Below, piece after piece: positions 46,724-54,704 of a stretch of 64,000 nucleotides of DNA. Position 1 is the stretch's first letter; every line of letters starts with the position of its first letter. This DNA is from a bacterium (GTDB taxonomy: Bacteria > Planctomycetota > UBA1135 > UBA2386), in assembly GCA_024743115.1 (NCBI GenBank), contig JANSXC010000021.1, forward strand, positions 1 to 64,000, in the 5' to 3' direction. The notes under the pieces were generated by a model. That model saw only the letters and a list, made by a program, of their open reading frames with translations, was not told the DNA's origin and made no database searches. A program made the translations under genes and the position numbers.

Positions 46724-48094
46724 ATGACCAACTTCGATCGAAGGCAGTTCTTGCGTGTCGGCGGTGCCGGCGCGCTCTTCTCCGGCCTCTTGTCCGCGGG
46801 CACGCGATCCCCGATGTCGGTGGTGGCAAGGCTCTCGGGCTCGCCAATGCCGGTCACGACTCCGCGCGTGTTCACGATCTTCCTGCGCGGCGCGATGGAC
46901 GGCGTGCACACCGTCATTCCGAAGAACGACCCGACCTACCTCACGGCGCGGTTCAGCCCCGAGATGCGGCCCACGACGGCGCCACTCGCGGGTTCGACGT
47001 TCGCCGAGCTCAACACCGACTTCGACCTGTTGCAGGACATCCACAACAGCAACAACGCGGCATTCGTGCATCAGGTCGGCAACCCGGAGGGCGAGCGCTC
47101 GCACTTCGTCGAGCAGCAGATCTGGGAGTCGGCGTTCGTGCCGACGGTCGCTCAGCCGTCGCTCGAGGAGGAGGGCGTGATCGCGCGCCTCGCCGAGGCT
47201 GCCGGTTTCGGTTCCGACGTGCCGGGCGCCAGCGTCTCCAAGGCAATGCAGCGGTTCTACCGCGGTTTCACGCCGGCGCGGATCCTGGCGCACATTCGCA
47301 GTCTGAGTGACTACTCGATCGGTGCGGCGGGCGGCATTGCCGATCGTCAGCGTGATGCTCTGGCTCGCAATCTGATGACCACGCCGACCAAGGAACTCGA
47401 GCGGTTCCTCGACGCGACGGGTGAGTTCGTCCTGGCGTCGGAGGATGCGGTTTCGGGCCTCGCCGGCTATCAGCATGATGGCGCGAAGTTCCCGATCGGC
47501 GAGCCGGAGGCTACTGCTGCCGGGTTGGACTACTACCAGCCTGGAGATGCCTTCATGCGCCAATGCGAAGAAGGCGTCGAGCTACTGCTCGCGGCGGGCG
47601 GCCCGGTCGATTGCCAGGCCGTGGGCGTCGAGTTCGGCGGCTGGGACACGCACGTCGACCAGGACGAGCAGCGCCCCCTGCTGGACCCGTACCTCGCGCG
47701 GGCGATCCGCTCGATCTACGACTGTGCGCTGCCCGCCTGCCCGAACTTCGTGATCCTCGTGGTGACCGAGTTCGGTCGCACGAACTTCGAGAACAGTCGC
47801 ACGGGCACCGATCACGGCGTCGGCAGTCTCCTGATGGCCTTCGGCCCGCGCGTCAACGGTGGCGTCTACAACTGCCACGACGGCATCGGCCTCGGTCGCC
47901 AATGGCGCAACCTCGGCAACACGCCGCAGGACTACACGCTGTGGCCGAACGCGCAACCCGTCGCGACGGACTTCCGGCTGATCTATGCCGAGATGTTCGA
48001 GAAGTTGTTCGGGCTGACGAGCGGTGCGGGCAGTCAGATCGAGCAGGTGGTGCCCGGCTGGACCGACAGCAACTACCTCGGCGTGTTCAACTGA
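46724..48094 (+). CDS. DUF1501 family protein with Tat signal
   Basis: 456 residues from ATG 46724; GGAGG lies 9 bases upstream. The N-terminus carries a twin-arginine signal (FDRRQFLRVGGAGALF), so it should be exported folded. DUF1501 is an alkaline-phosphatase-superfamily-like domain: VFTIFLRGAMDGVHTVIP at the start, AVGVEFGGWDTHVDQDEQ in the middle and FVILVVTEFGRTNFENSRTGTDHG near the end. The metal-binding residues are in the last two. It forms an operon with the DUF1800 gene 19 bases upstream. Confidence 0.94.
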   Translation: MTNFDRRQFLRVGGAGALFSGLLSAGTRSPMSVVARLSGSPMPVTTPRVFTIFLRGAMDGVHTVIPKNDPTYLTARFSPEMRPTTAPLAGSTFAELNTDFDLLQDIHNSNNAAFVHQVGNPEGERSHFVEQQIWESAFVPTVAQPSLEEEGVIARLAEAAGFGSDVPGASVSKAMQRFYRGFTPARILAHIRSLSDYSIGAAGGIADRQRDALARNLMTTPTKELERFLDATGEFVLASEDAVSGLAGYQHDGAKFPIGEPEATAAGLDYYQPGDAFMRQCEEGVELLLAAGGPVDCQAVGVEFGGWDTHVDQDEQRPLLDPYLARAIRSIYDCALPACPNFVILVVTEFGRTNFENSRTGTDHGVGSLLMAFGPRVNGGVYNCHDGIGLGRQWRNLGNTPQDYTLWPNAQPVATDFRLIYAEMFEKLFGLTSGAGSQIEQVVPGWTDSNYLGVFN

Positions 48095-48164
48095 GGCGAA
48101 CTCGCCGGCGCGCGGGCGCACCAAACCGGTGGCCCCGCGCCGAGCGAGGTGGCACGATCGGGCA

Positions 48165-49736
48165 ATGTCCAAGCTCGTGCCTGTCGCCGACCTGGCGGCC
48201 GCGACCGTGAAGGGTAGCGCCTTCGATGCCGTCGTCGTTGTCTCGTCGAATCTTGCCGGCGTGGGTCTTGCGCCGTTGGCTGCTGCGATCGCCGGCCACC
48301 GCGCCGTCGACGCCACCGCGGACGCCACGGTATCCCTGGTCGCCGCCGCGGAGATGGCGGGCGGCCGTCTCGTGCTCGCTCCGACGGGACCGATCGATCG
48401 TGACCAGGACGACGTGCGTCGGTTTGCGGAGGCCGCAGCTGCCGGGATCCAGCGGGCGCGCGACGCGGGGGCGGTCCGACCGCTCGTCGTGCTTCACGGC
48501 GTACCCGCGACCGATCCGCTCTATGCCAACGCTGCTCCCGTGACCGCGCTCGCGGCACTCGGGGCGTTGTGGCAACCGCTCGAGGCGCACGATGCGCTCG
48601 GTGCCGCGGTCGAACCCGTGCAGGAGGTCGGCTTCGGTGTCGTCGGTGACGCGTTCGGCGCATCGGGGGCTGATTGGGCGAACGCCGTCGAGGCCGGGCT
48701 GCGTGTCGCGCGTGACCTGTGTGGCACCGAGCCCGAGCGAATGGCGCCGCCGCGCTTCGCCGACTACTGCGTGGCCGCGTTCGCTGGTCAGCCGGTCGAG
48801 GTCGAGGTCGTCGCCGACGGGGCGACGATTGAACGGGACTATCCGCTGGCTGCGGCGGTCGCGCGGTCTTCGATGCAGGTCGAGCGCCACCGCCCTCGCA
48901 TCGTTCGATTGGAGTACGAGGGTGCGGGGCCGATCACGCGCACGATCCTGCTCGCCGGTAAGGGCATCTGCTACGACACCGGTGGGGCGGACCTCAAGAC
49001 CGGCGGCGGCATGGCTGGCATGAGCCGCGACAAGGGCGGGGCTGCCGCGGTAGCCGGTTTCGTGCGCGCGGTAGCCGGTCTGCAGCCGAAGGGCGTACGC
49101 GTCGTCGCCGAGATCGGTTGTGTGCGCAACAGCGTCGGTGCGAATGCCTACGTCGCCGACGAGATCATCACGAGCCACGCGGGGGTGCGGGTGCGAGTCG
49201 GCAACACCGATGCCGAGGGCCGGATGGTGCTCGCCGATCTGCTGTCGCATCTGCGCGTGCGCGCGGCGGATTGCGAAGGGCCACTGCTGTTCTCCGTCGC
49301 GACGTTGACGGGGCACGCCGTGCGCGCGGCCGGACCGTACAACATCGCGCTCGACAACGCGCCGGCCCGCGATGCCGGCGTGGCCGTGTCGCTCGGTGGT
49401 CAGGGTGATCTGTGGGGCGACCCGTTCGAAGTGTCGCGTTTGCGTCGCGAGGATTGGGACTTCGTCAAGCCGCGCAGCGCGGCCGACGACGTCATGCAGT
49501 GCAACAACGCACCGTCGACGATGACGAACCGCGGGCATCAGTTCCCGATGGCGTTCCTCGCGGTGGCCGCGGGTCTCGACAAGCACGGTAGGGGCGCGGA
49601 TTCGCCGTTGCCGTTTACCCACCTCGACATCGGTGGCAGCGCCTGTGAGGGCAGCGACTGGCAACACGGCCGACCGACAGGGCGCCCGGTCGTCGGCATG
49701 CTCGCGGCGCTGGTCGAGGGCGGTCTGCCCGCGTGA
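48165..49736 (+). CDS. M17 leucyl aminopeptidase
   Basis: 523 residues from ATG 48165. The catalytic half shows LAGKGICYDTGGADLKTGGG, MAGMSRDKGGAAAV and VGNTDAEGRMVLADLL, with the Lys, Asp, Arg and Glu residues that bind two metal ions and catalyse hydrolysis in family M17. The N-terminal 180 residues are the usual regulatory domain with little conservation. Being without a signal peptide it should be a cytoplasmic exopeptidase used in peptide turnover. The family usually forms hexamers. Confidence 0.93.
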   Translation: MSKLVPVADLAAATVKGSAFDAVVVVSSNLAGVGLAPLAAAIAGHRAVDATADATVSLVAAAEMAGGRLVLAPTGPIDRDQDDVRRFAEAAAAGIQRARDAGAVRPLVVLHGVPATDPLYANAAPVTALAALGALWQPLEAHDALGAAVEPVQEVGFGVVGDAFGASGADWANAVEAGLRVARDLCGTEPERMAPPRFADYCVAAFAGQPVEVEVVADGATIERDYPLAAAVARSSMQVERHRPRIVRLEYEGAGPITRTILLAGKGICYDTGGADLKTGGGMAGMSRDKGGAAAVAGFVRAVAGLQPKGVRVVAEIGCVRNSVGANAYVADEIITSHAGVRVRVGNTDAEGRMVLADLLSHLRVRAADCEGPLLFSVATLTGHAVRAAGPYNIALDNAPARDAGVAVSLGGQGDLWGDPFEVSRLRREDWDFVKPRSAADDVMQCNNAPSTMTNRGHQFPMAFLAVAAGLDKHGRGADSPLPFTHLDIGGSACEGSDWQHGRPTGRPVVGMLAALVEGGLPA

Positions 49737-49882
49737 CCCTCGGGGCTTGACGGTCGCGGGTTGCGTGCGACACCATGCTGCGGCGCCCGGCCATGGGCGC
49801 TGGCCGCGCAATCCTCTGAGTCTGCCTGCGGCCGATTCGACCTTGCGGGGTCGCATGCATAGCGAGGCGGACGATCGATACC

Positions 49883-50236
49883 ATGAACCGATTCCACACG
49901 TTTGCCGCCGCCGCGTTGCTGGCGGCGTTCTGCGCCTGCACTGATTCGCAGGCTGCCGCGCCCGAGAGCGGCAACCCACCCGTTGGTGCCAACCCGCCGG
50001 CAGCCGAGCTGACCAGTGTCGCGCTCGAATGCCCGGCGATGGATTGAGGCGGTTGCGCCAAGTCAGTGCGGTCTGCACTGACCAAGTTGCCCGAGCTCAC
50101 CGCAGTCACCACCGAGGCCGGCTCGCCGGGGCGCGTTTCGTTCCAGGCTGCGAAGGACTTCGACTACCGCAAGGCGCTCGATGCGGTCGTGGCCGACGGC
50201 GTCGGCGCGCTCAAAGGCTACAAGGTCCTCGAGTAG
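49883..50236 (+). CDS. Selenocysteine-containing HMA (MerP-like) lipoprotein, read through in-frame TGA at 50045
   Basis: ATG 49883 to TAG 50236 is one frame of 117 residues, interrupted only by TGA at codon 55 (50045-50047). The N-terminus is a signal with a possible lipobox at FCAC (residues 16-19) and then a Pro/Ala-rich linker. After the TGA the frame reads GGCAKSVRSALTKLPEL, then PGRVSFQAAKDFDYRKALDAV, then LKGYKVLE, a complete HMA fold. The metal motif would be M-D-U-G-G-C, so Sec replaces the first Cys of CxxC. A strong hairpin follows 14 bases downstream. Without Sec insertion only a 54-residue peptide is made. It should bind a soft metal such as Hg or Cu outside the inner membrane. 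A plain nonsense mutation is the alternative. Confidence 0.8.
50062..50082 (+). promoter_or_regulatory. Bacterial SECIS-like hairpin
   Basis: GTCAGTGC (50062-50069) pairs perfectly with GCACTGAC (50075-50082) around the five-base loop GGTCT. The loop begins 22 nt after the TGA, within the usual spacing for bacterial SECIS elements. The loop sequence GGUCU matches, as I recall it, the apical loop of the E. coli fdhF element, whose guanines contact SelB. The hairpin also encodes part of the HMA domain. Confidence 0.8.
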
Positions 50237-50397
50237 CGAGTCGGGTTACTCGGAGCGGGGGCCCTGGAGTGGGCCTCTCGCTCTGATCTCTGGAGTCGGG
50301 GCAAGTCGCGGCCTGCGGGCCTCGCGCCGTCATGGCGATGTTGGCGGTCCCGTTCCTGATCGAGGGTTGACCCTGAAAACGATCCCCGGAGATGCCG

Positions 50398-50490
50398 ATG
50401 TCGAACGACAAGTGCGAATGTGATTGCAAGGCGGCGCAGTGCTGCCAGGATCGCAGCTGCGAATGCTGCAAGACCGAATGCTGCTGTTAG
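50398..50490 (+). CDS. Metallothionein-like cysteine-rich peptide
   Basis: A 30-residue frame with 11 Cys, including CECDC near the start, a CC pair, then CECC and a terminal CCC, with almost no hydrophobic residues. ATG 50398 is preferred because GGAG ends 6 bases upstream; ATG 50392 would add two residues. The stop TAG is 4 bases before the slyD ATG, so translation is likely coupled. The composition fits a bacterial metallothionein-like metal buffer for Zn, Cu or Cd. The assignment rests on composition and context only. Confidence 0.68.
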   Translation: MSNDKCECDCKAAQCCQDRSCECCKTECCC

Positions 50491-50494
50491 CGCC

Positions 50495-50962
50495 ATGACA
50501 CTCGCGATCGCTGAAGGACATACCGTCACCATCCACTACCGCCTGACGCTCGACGACGGCACCGTCGCCGAGGACTCTCATGGCGGCGAACCGCTGATCT
50601 ATCAGCACGGCAAGCGACATATCGTGCCCGGTCTCGAGCGCGGCCTCGCCGGTCGCAGAGTGGGCGATGAGTGCGAGATCAACGTCGAACCTGCGGACGG
50701 CTACGGCGAATTCGATCCGTCCGTCGAGCGCTCGGTGCCGCGAACGCAGTTCCCCGCGGGCGTCGAGCTGCAGCCGGGGATGTCGTTCCAGGCCCAGGGG
50801 CCGCGTGGGCCGATTCCCGTCTGGGTTACGAAGGTCGAAAGCGACTCCGTCACCGTCAGCATGAATCACCCGTTGGCTGGGCAGCGTCTCAGGTTCCAGC
50901 TCGCAGTCGTCGACGTGCGTGAGACGGCTGTCGATGAGCAGCCCGCGTCGGATTCGGGTTGA
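50495..50962 (+). CDS. SlyD-type FKBP peptidyl-prolyl isomerase
   Basis: 155 residues from ATG 50495. The FKBP/SlyD fold opens VTIHYRLTLDDGTVAEDS, then PLIYQHGKRHIVPGLERGLAG, the IF-domain opening KRVGDE-like stretch VGDECEINVEPADGYGEFD, and VPRTQFPAGVELQPG. The C-terminus MNHPLAGQRLRFQLAVVDVR is the family signature (NHPLAGK-like). SlyD proteins are chaperone isomerases that also bind nickel and other metals through a His/Cys-rich tail; this tail is short here and lacks them. The metallothionein-like gene directly upstream may supply that metal-binding role. Confidence 0.92.
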   Translation: MTLAIAEGHTVTIHYRLTLDDGTVAEDSHGGEPLIYQHGKRHIVPGLERGLAGRRVGDECEINVEPADGYGEFDPSVERSVPRTQFPAGVELQPGMSFQAQGPRGPIPVWVTKVESDSVTVSMNHPLAGQRLRFQLAVVDVRETAVDEQPASDSG

Positions 50963-51047
50963 TGCAACAGCTGCTGAGTTCGACCGGGTCCGGTCGAAGC
51001 AAACGAACAACGTAGGCGCTGGTTGCCGATCAGCGTCTGGCGTCGCT

Positions 51048-51377
51048 CTACTCCTCCACGAGCCGTCGTAGCCGCGCAATCGATGCGTCCCACTGGGTCG
51101 CGATCCGTGTGAGATAGTCTCGGGCGTCGGCGACCGCTTTGGGGCGGATGGCGAAACGGCTCTCCCTTCCGACCCGTTCGCAGTTCACCAGGCCGGCGTC
51201 GTCGAGCACCCGGAGGTGTTTGGTGACCGCCTGCCGCGAGAGCGCTAGGCCTGCCGTCAGTTCCGTGATCGAGTGACGCTCGCCGTCACTGAGGCGCGAT
51301 ACGAGCTCGAGCCGTGTGGCGTCGCCGAGCGCGGCGAACATCGGCGCTGGTGCGAATCGTCGTCTAGCAGGCGACAT
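51048..51377 (-). CDS. ArsR-family transcriptional regulator
   Basis: 109 residues. The winged helix is clear: MFAALGDATRLELVSRLSDGE, HSITELTAGLALSRQAVTKHLRVLDDAGLV and CERVGRESRFAIRP. No Cys pair for metal sensing is visible, so it probably belongs to the group that pairs with SRPBCC proteins rather than to metal sensors. Its start overlaps the upstream SRPBCC gene by 14 bases, so they form an operon. It probably binds the two palindromes near the operon start. Confidence 0.92.
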   Translation of the reverse strand: MSPARRRFAPAPMFAALGDATRLELVSRLSDGERHSITELTAGLALSRQAVTKHLRVLDDAGLVNCERVGRESRFAIRPKAVADARDYLTRIATQWDASIARLRRLVEE

Positions 51378-51819
51378 GGGCGGCCACGTTCTTCGCCTGG
51401 ATGTCCCAGCCTTCCCGATTCGAGCGCAGGACCTCCAGCCGCTTCGATTCCGGGAACTGCAGGAAGCCGGACTCGATGATGGTCAGCCGGGTACCGTTCG
51501 TGGTGGGTTCGAGGTGGAACTCGACGCGGATCTTCGCGTCCTCGGGATACTCGGTATCCGGGTCGACGGCGCTCGGCGGCCAGGAGAAGGCGAACAACTC
51601 CTCGGGGATCAACTGCTCCGTCACGGACTCCCAGGTCACGTCTTCGTGGCCGGGGTAGGTGATCTGGCCCATGGTGGTCTTGCCGACCTCGAATGGGCCG
51701 TCGAGTCGGACTCGGAACCATGCACCGAACTCCTCGTGGTCGGTGATGGCGCGCCAGACGCGGGACACGGGCGCAGCGAGGTCGACGGTCTTTTCGATGC
51801 GGTCTTCGGATCGGTTCAT
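51364..51819 (-). CDS. SRPBCC (AHSA1-like) domain protein
   Basis: 151 residues from ATG 51819. The fold is shown by IEKTVDLAAPVSRVWRAITD near the start, FEVGKTTMGQITYPGHED, LFAFSWPP, and the closing helix RSNREGWDIQAKNVAAHV. The AHSA1 or START-like cavity binds hydrophobic ligands. In ArsR-SRPBCC pairs the protein may bind the compound that relieves repression. The ArsR gene follows with a 14-base overlap. Confidence 0.9.
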   Translation of the reverse strand: MNRSEDRIEKTVDLAAPVSRVWRAITDHEEFGAWFRVRLDGPFEVGKTTMGQITYPGHEDVTWESVTEQLIPEELFAFSWPPSAVDPDTEYPEDAKIRVEFHLEPTTNGTRLTIIESGFLQFPESKRLEVLRSNREGWDIQAKNVAAHVAC

Positions 51820-51821
51820 GT

Positions 51822-51837
51822 GCAACCTTTTGGTTGC
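51822..51837. promoter_or_regulatory. ArsR operator candidate 1
   Basis: GCAACCTTTTGGTTGC is an inverted repeat with 6-bp arms. It lies 2 bases upstream of the SRPBCC start, so a bound protein would block translation initiation or the end of the leader. Its arms are identical to those of the second site. Confidence 0.7.
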
Positions 51838-51866
51838 GTAGCAGTCTATGGGGTGCTCGACCAAAT

Positions 51867-51882
51867 GCAACCATATGGTTGC
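51867..51882. promoter_or_regulatory. ArsR operator candidate 2
   Basis: GCAACCATATGGTTGC is a perfect palindrome, same arms as site 1, centred 45 bp from it. It sits between the ArsR/SRPBCC operon and the divergent hydrolase gene and could control both. Confidence 0.72.
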
Positions 51883-52024
51883 TCATGTCCCCCGGTTCGG
51901 GCGTTGTCGCGCCGCAAGGATCGGGGCGCGGCGAGCCGTCTGCGAATCGGGATTCCCGTTCGACTGTTCGACGGCCGTTCGAATTCTCGCTCTTGCCGAA
52001 CCGAGTGCCAACGTAGTGGGGCGC

Positions 52025-53074
52025 ATGTTGGGTCGTCGCCGTTCCGTTCGCCTGCCTGCTCTGAACTTTGCTGGCCGGTACCTCCTCGGGCTGATGCTCG
52101 GTTGCTCGTGTTTCGCGGCGACGCAGGAGAAGAGCGTCGAGGACTTCGGCTATCGCCACCTCAAAGTCGACTTTCGGGGCGACATGGTCGATGTCGTGGT
52201 GCACTCGCGCGCGGGTGAAGAGACGGAGAAGAAGCCGGTCTTGTTGTTCTTTCAGGGCTCGTTGGCCAAGCCGGTGATCAAGTACTCCGACGGCGACGTC
52301 TTCGGGTTATTGCCGTTCTCGACGGCGATCTTCGACGACGCGTACCATCTGGCGATCGTCGGTAAACCGGGCATTCCGGTCGTTTGTCACCTCGATCGGC
52401 TGTCCGAGCGCAAGGAGTTCGTCGAACCGGCGACGGGCCGGCCACCGAAGCGATACATCGAGCGCAACTACCTGGGCTACTACGTGGAACGCGCGGATCG
52501 CGTCGTCGAGCTGTTGCGTCAACAGCCGTGGGTGGCGGACTCGCGATTCGTCGTGGCGGGCCACTCCGAGGGTAGTTCGATCGCGGCCGGTCTTGCAGCC
52601 AGGAACCGGGCGATCTCCCACGTGATCTACTCCGGCGGTACGCCGTACTACTCGCGGATTCTGGCGATGATCGCGGGCGACCGGCGCGCGGAGAAGCTCG
52701 GGGGAGAGCGAGCCGAGGCCACGTTCGGTTACTGGGAGTCGGCGCTGGCGCAGCCGTTCGACGACTCCCGGGAGCACGGTTGGAACTCGTATCGCGGTAC
52801 CGTTGCGTTCTCCGTGAGCGCGAGCGCCGATCTTCGGCGAGCCGGAGTGCCGGTGTTGGTTTCCTATGGCACGCGTGACCCGGCTTGCCCGTTCAACGAC
52901 ATGTTTCGGGTCGAGGTGGTGCGGGACCGGGTTCGCGCGATCGACTTCAAGGCGTACGTAGGACGAGAGCACAACTACTTCCCGGTGCGGCCCGACGGAT
53001 CCGTCGATCACACCCAGTTCGGCTGGGACGACGTGGGGCGAGACTGGCGTCGATGGCTCGACTCGAAGGACTGA
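52025..53074 (+). CDS. Alpha/beta-hydrolase-like secreted protein
   Basis: 349 residues from ATG 52025, whose N-terminus has a signal-like segment (GRYLLGLMLGCSCFAATQ). The nucleophile elbow is GHSEGS (FVVAGHSEGSSIAAGLA) and the acid is probably in YGTRDPACPFND; the catalytic His is probably in REHNYFPV. The oxyanion-side strand VLLFFQGSLAKPV differs from the common HG pattern. It is likely an esterase or peptidase of unknown substrate. It is divergent from the ArsR/SRPBCC operon. Confidence 0.75.
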   Translation: MLGRRRSVRLPALNFAGRYLLGLMLGCSCFAATQEKSVEDFGYRHLKVDFRGDMVDVVVHSRAGEETEKKPVLLFFQGSLAKPVIKYSDGDVFGLLPFSTAIFDDAYHLAIVGKPGIPVVCHLDRLSERKEFVEPATGRPPKRYIERNYLGYYVERADRVVELLRQQPWVADSRFVVAGHSEGSSIAAGLAARNRAISHVIYSGGTPYYSRILAMIAGDRRAEKLGGERAEATFGYWESALAQPFDDSREHGWNSYRGTVAFSVSASADLRRAGVPVLVSYGTRDPACPFNDMFRVEVVRDRVRAIDFKAYVGREHNYFPVRPDGSVDHTQFGWDDVGRDWRRWLDSKD

Positions 53075-53101
53075 GCGATCGGCGAATCGTTGAATGGATT
53101 C

Positions 53102-54280
53102 TCAGCCGAGGTGCATCAGGCGCACGACGGAGTCGTGGAAGTTGGATTCGTCGATGGCGAGCAGGCGATGCAGCGTGGGGAAGAAACGTTCGCCGTTCGG
53201 GCCGGTGTAGAGGAGGTCCAAAGCGCCATCGAGACGGTCGTTCGCGATGAGCTCGTTGCAGAGCAGCGCGCAGAGGTAGTAGTGCGTGAAGTGGGAATCG
53301 ACGCTTGCCTTGCGGCCCTTGCGGAACTCCGTCAAGAAGTCGGTGTCGGGCACTTCACGCAGTCGGCGACGGAATTTGGCGTTCATCTGCGGCAGCGTGA
53401 CACCACCCCATGTGTTGCCGTAGCAGACCGCGATCCCCTCCTTGACTGCGCGAAACATCTGCTCGGGATCGGGCGAGCAGAACTCGAAGTGCGCGTAGAT
53501 GTAGTCGCGGATGTTGCACTCCCGCGCCATGCCGGTCACGAAGCGATCGCCGCCAGCGTCACCGAACCCGAGGTCGTTGCTCAGGAAGTTGCACTTGTTG
53601 CAGTCGAACTCGATGCCGTGGGCGTGCAGCATCTGTTCGAGGCTCGCGAACGTGTAGTAGGTCAGCGGCTTGCAAGGCACGCCGGTGCGGCCGCAGAACA
53701 TCCGGCGGAACTCGGTGAAGCGCTCGGCTTCGGAGGCTTCGATCGGGTGGGCGTGGCGGAACGTGACGTTGTCGACCTGCGTCGTCGCGAGGTTGGCGGT
53801 GCGCTCCTCCAACAGGCACTCGAAGCGATAGCCCCCGGCGTGGGGCACCGCCTTGATCTGGACGATCTTGCGGAGGAACCGCTCCCCGTCGCGGTGGCCG
53901 TGGTAGGCGAGCGTGATGTAGTGGTTCCGTGAGTCGAAGCTGTAGGACTTCAGCACGGCCGCGGGTGCGATCACCGTCGCCGGGTTGCGGCTGCGTCGCG
54001 TTGCCGCGAGGCCCTTGAAGAAGAACTCGTGTTGCGCGAGGTGATCGGGTGCCACGAGATCGGCCTCGAACGTGCCACGTTCCGCCTGCGCGAGCAGCGC
54101 CGCGAGCGCCGCGTCGAGCGCGCGGTCCGTGGTCGGGTCCTCCGACAGCTCGGCGCCCAGATTGCGGTGTACGGTGGTGTCAGCCGGCGTCGACCTCGAT
54201 GATGTGCTCTGGCATCCTGTGAGCAACAGGCATGCGAGGGCGGTGGCTGTGGGGAGGACGACGCGAGGGGGGCGAGGCAT
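53102..54280 (-). CDS. Hypothetical lipoprotein
   Basis: 392 residues from ATG 54280. The signal peptide with lipobox LLLTGC suggests a lipid-anchored protein. A clear feature is FDCNKCNFLSNDLGFGDA, with a CxxC, and further Cys in MFCGRTGVPCKPL and EFCSPDPEQMF. The region IKAVPHAGGYRFECLLEE and FLTEFRKGRKASVDSHF are otherwise unassigned. I do not recognise the family. Confidence 0.6.
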   Translation of the reverse strand: MPRPPRVVLPTATALACLLLTGCQSTSSRSTPADTTVHRNLGAELSEDPTTDRALDAALAALLAQAERGTFEADLVAPDHLAQHEFFFKGLAATRRSRNPATVIAPAAVLKSYSFDSRNHYITLAYHGHRDGERFLRKIVQIKAVPHAGGYRFECLLEERTANLATTQVDNVTFRHAHPIEASEAERFTEFRRMFCGRTGVPCKPLTYYTFASLEQMLHAHGIEFDCNKCNFLSNDLGFGDAGGDRFVTGMARECNIRDYIYAHFEFCSPDPEQMFRAVKEGIAVCYGNTWGGVTLPQMNAKFRRRLREVPDTDFLTEFRKGRKASVDSHFTHYYLCALLCNELIANDRLDGALDLLYTGPNGERFFPTLHRLLAIDESNFHDSVVRLMHLG

Positions 54281-54704
54281 GCCTGCTCCAGCGAGCAAGA
54301 GCGCCGCGAACTCCCGATCGCCGCCGTCAGCGGCTGTGCAATGGCGCGCTGCCAATGACCATTCGCGTCGCGTTCGCAACTGTGGCGCCGCCGGTCTGAC
54401 CGGCGTCGAGCTGATACCAGTGGCCCAGGACCTTCGTGCCGTCGAACACCGAGCTGTTGGGGCCGCGTGTCGGCGCCCGCAAGGATCTTCATGGCATCGA
54501 CCTCACGGTCGATGCGGTTCGGCGTGGCGTCAACCCGGTGCAGGTTCGGGCGCGACATGTTCCCGGTCGATGGCTCCGAAGCCGGGCTGTGGGCCTGACG
54601 CCCCCAGCCGTTCCGGGGTCCATCGGGCCAGGTTGGACGATCGCCTCTTCGATTCTCCGGATTCGGTGCAGCAGAGCGAGCCTCCCGTGTGCTGTTCCCA
54701 CGGC
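54281..54704. other. Intergenic region between divergent genes
   Basis: 424 bases with no gene I can support. On the minus strand near 54350-54460 a short open stretch reads GPNSSVFDGTKVLGHWYQ, then LDAGQTGGATVANATRMVIG. It looks protein-like but has an upstream in-frame TGA and no start. It might be a remnant of a gene. The rest should contain promoters for the lipoprotein and fusion E. Confidence 0.35.

Noticed and set aside
54340..54470. Protein-like minus-strand stretch as a gene
   Set aside because: It has an upstream in-frame stop, no start codon and only about 50 codons; noted only as a possible remnant.
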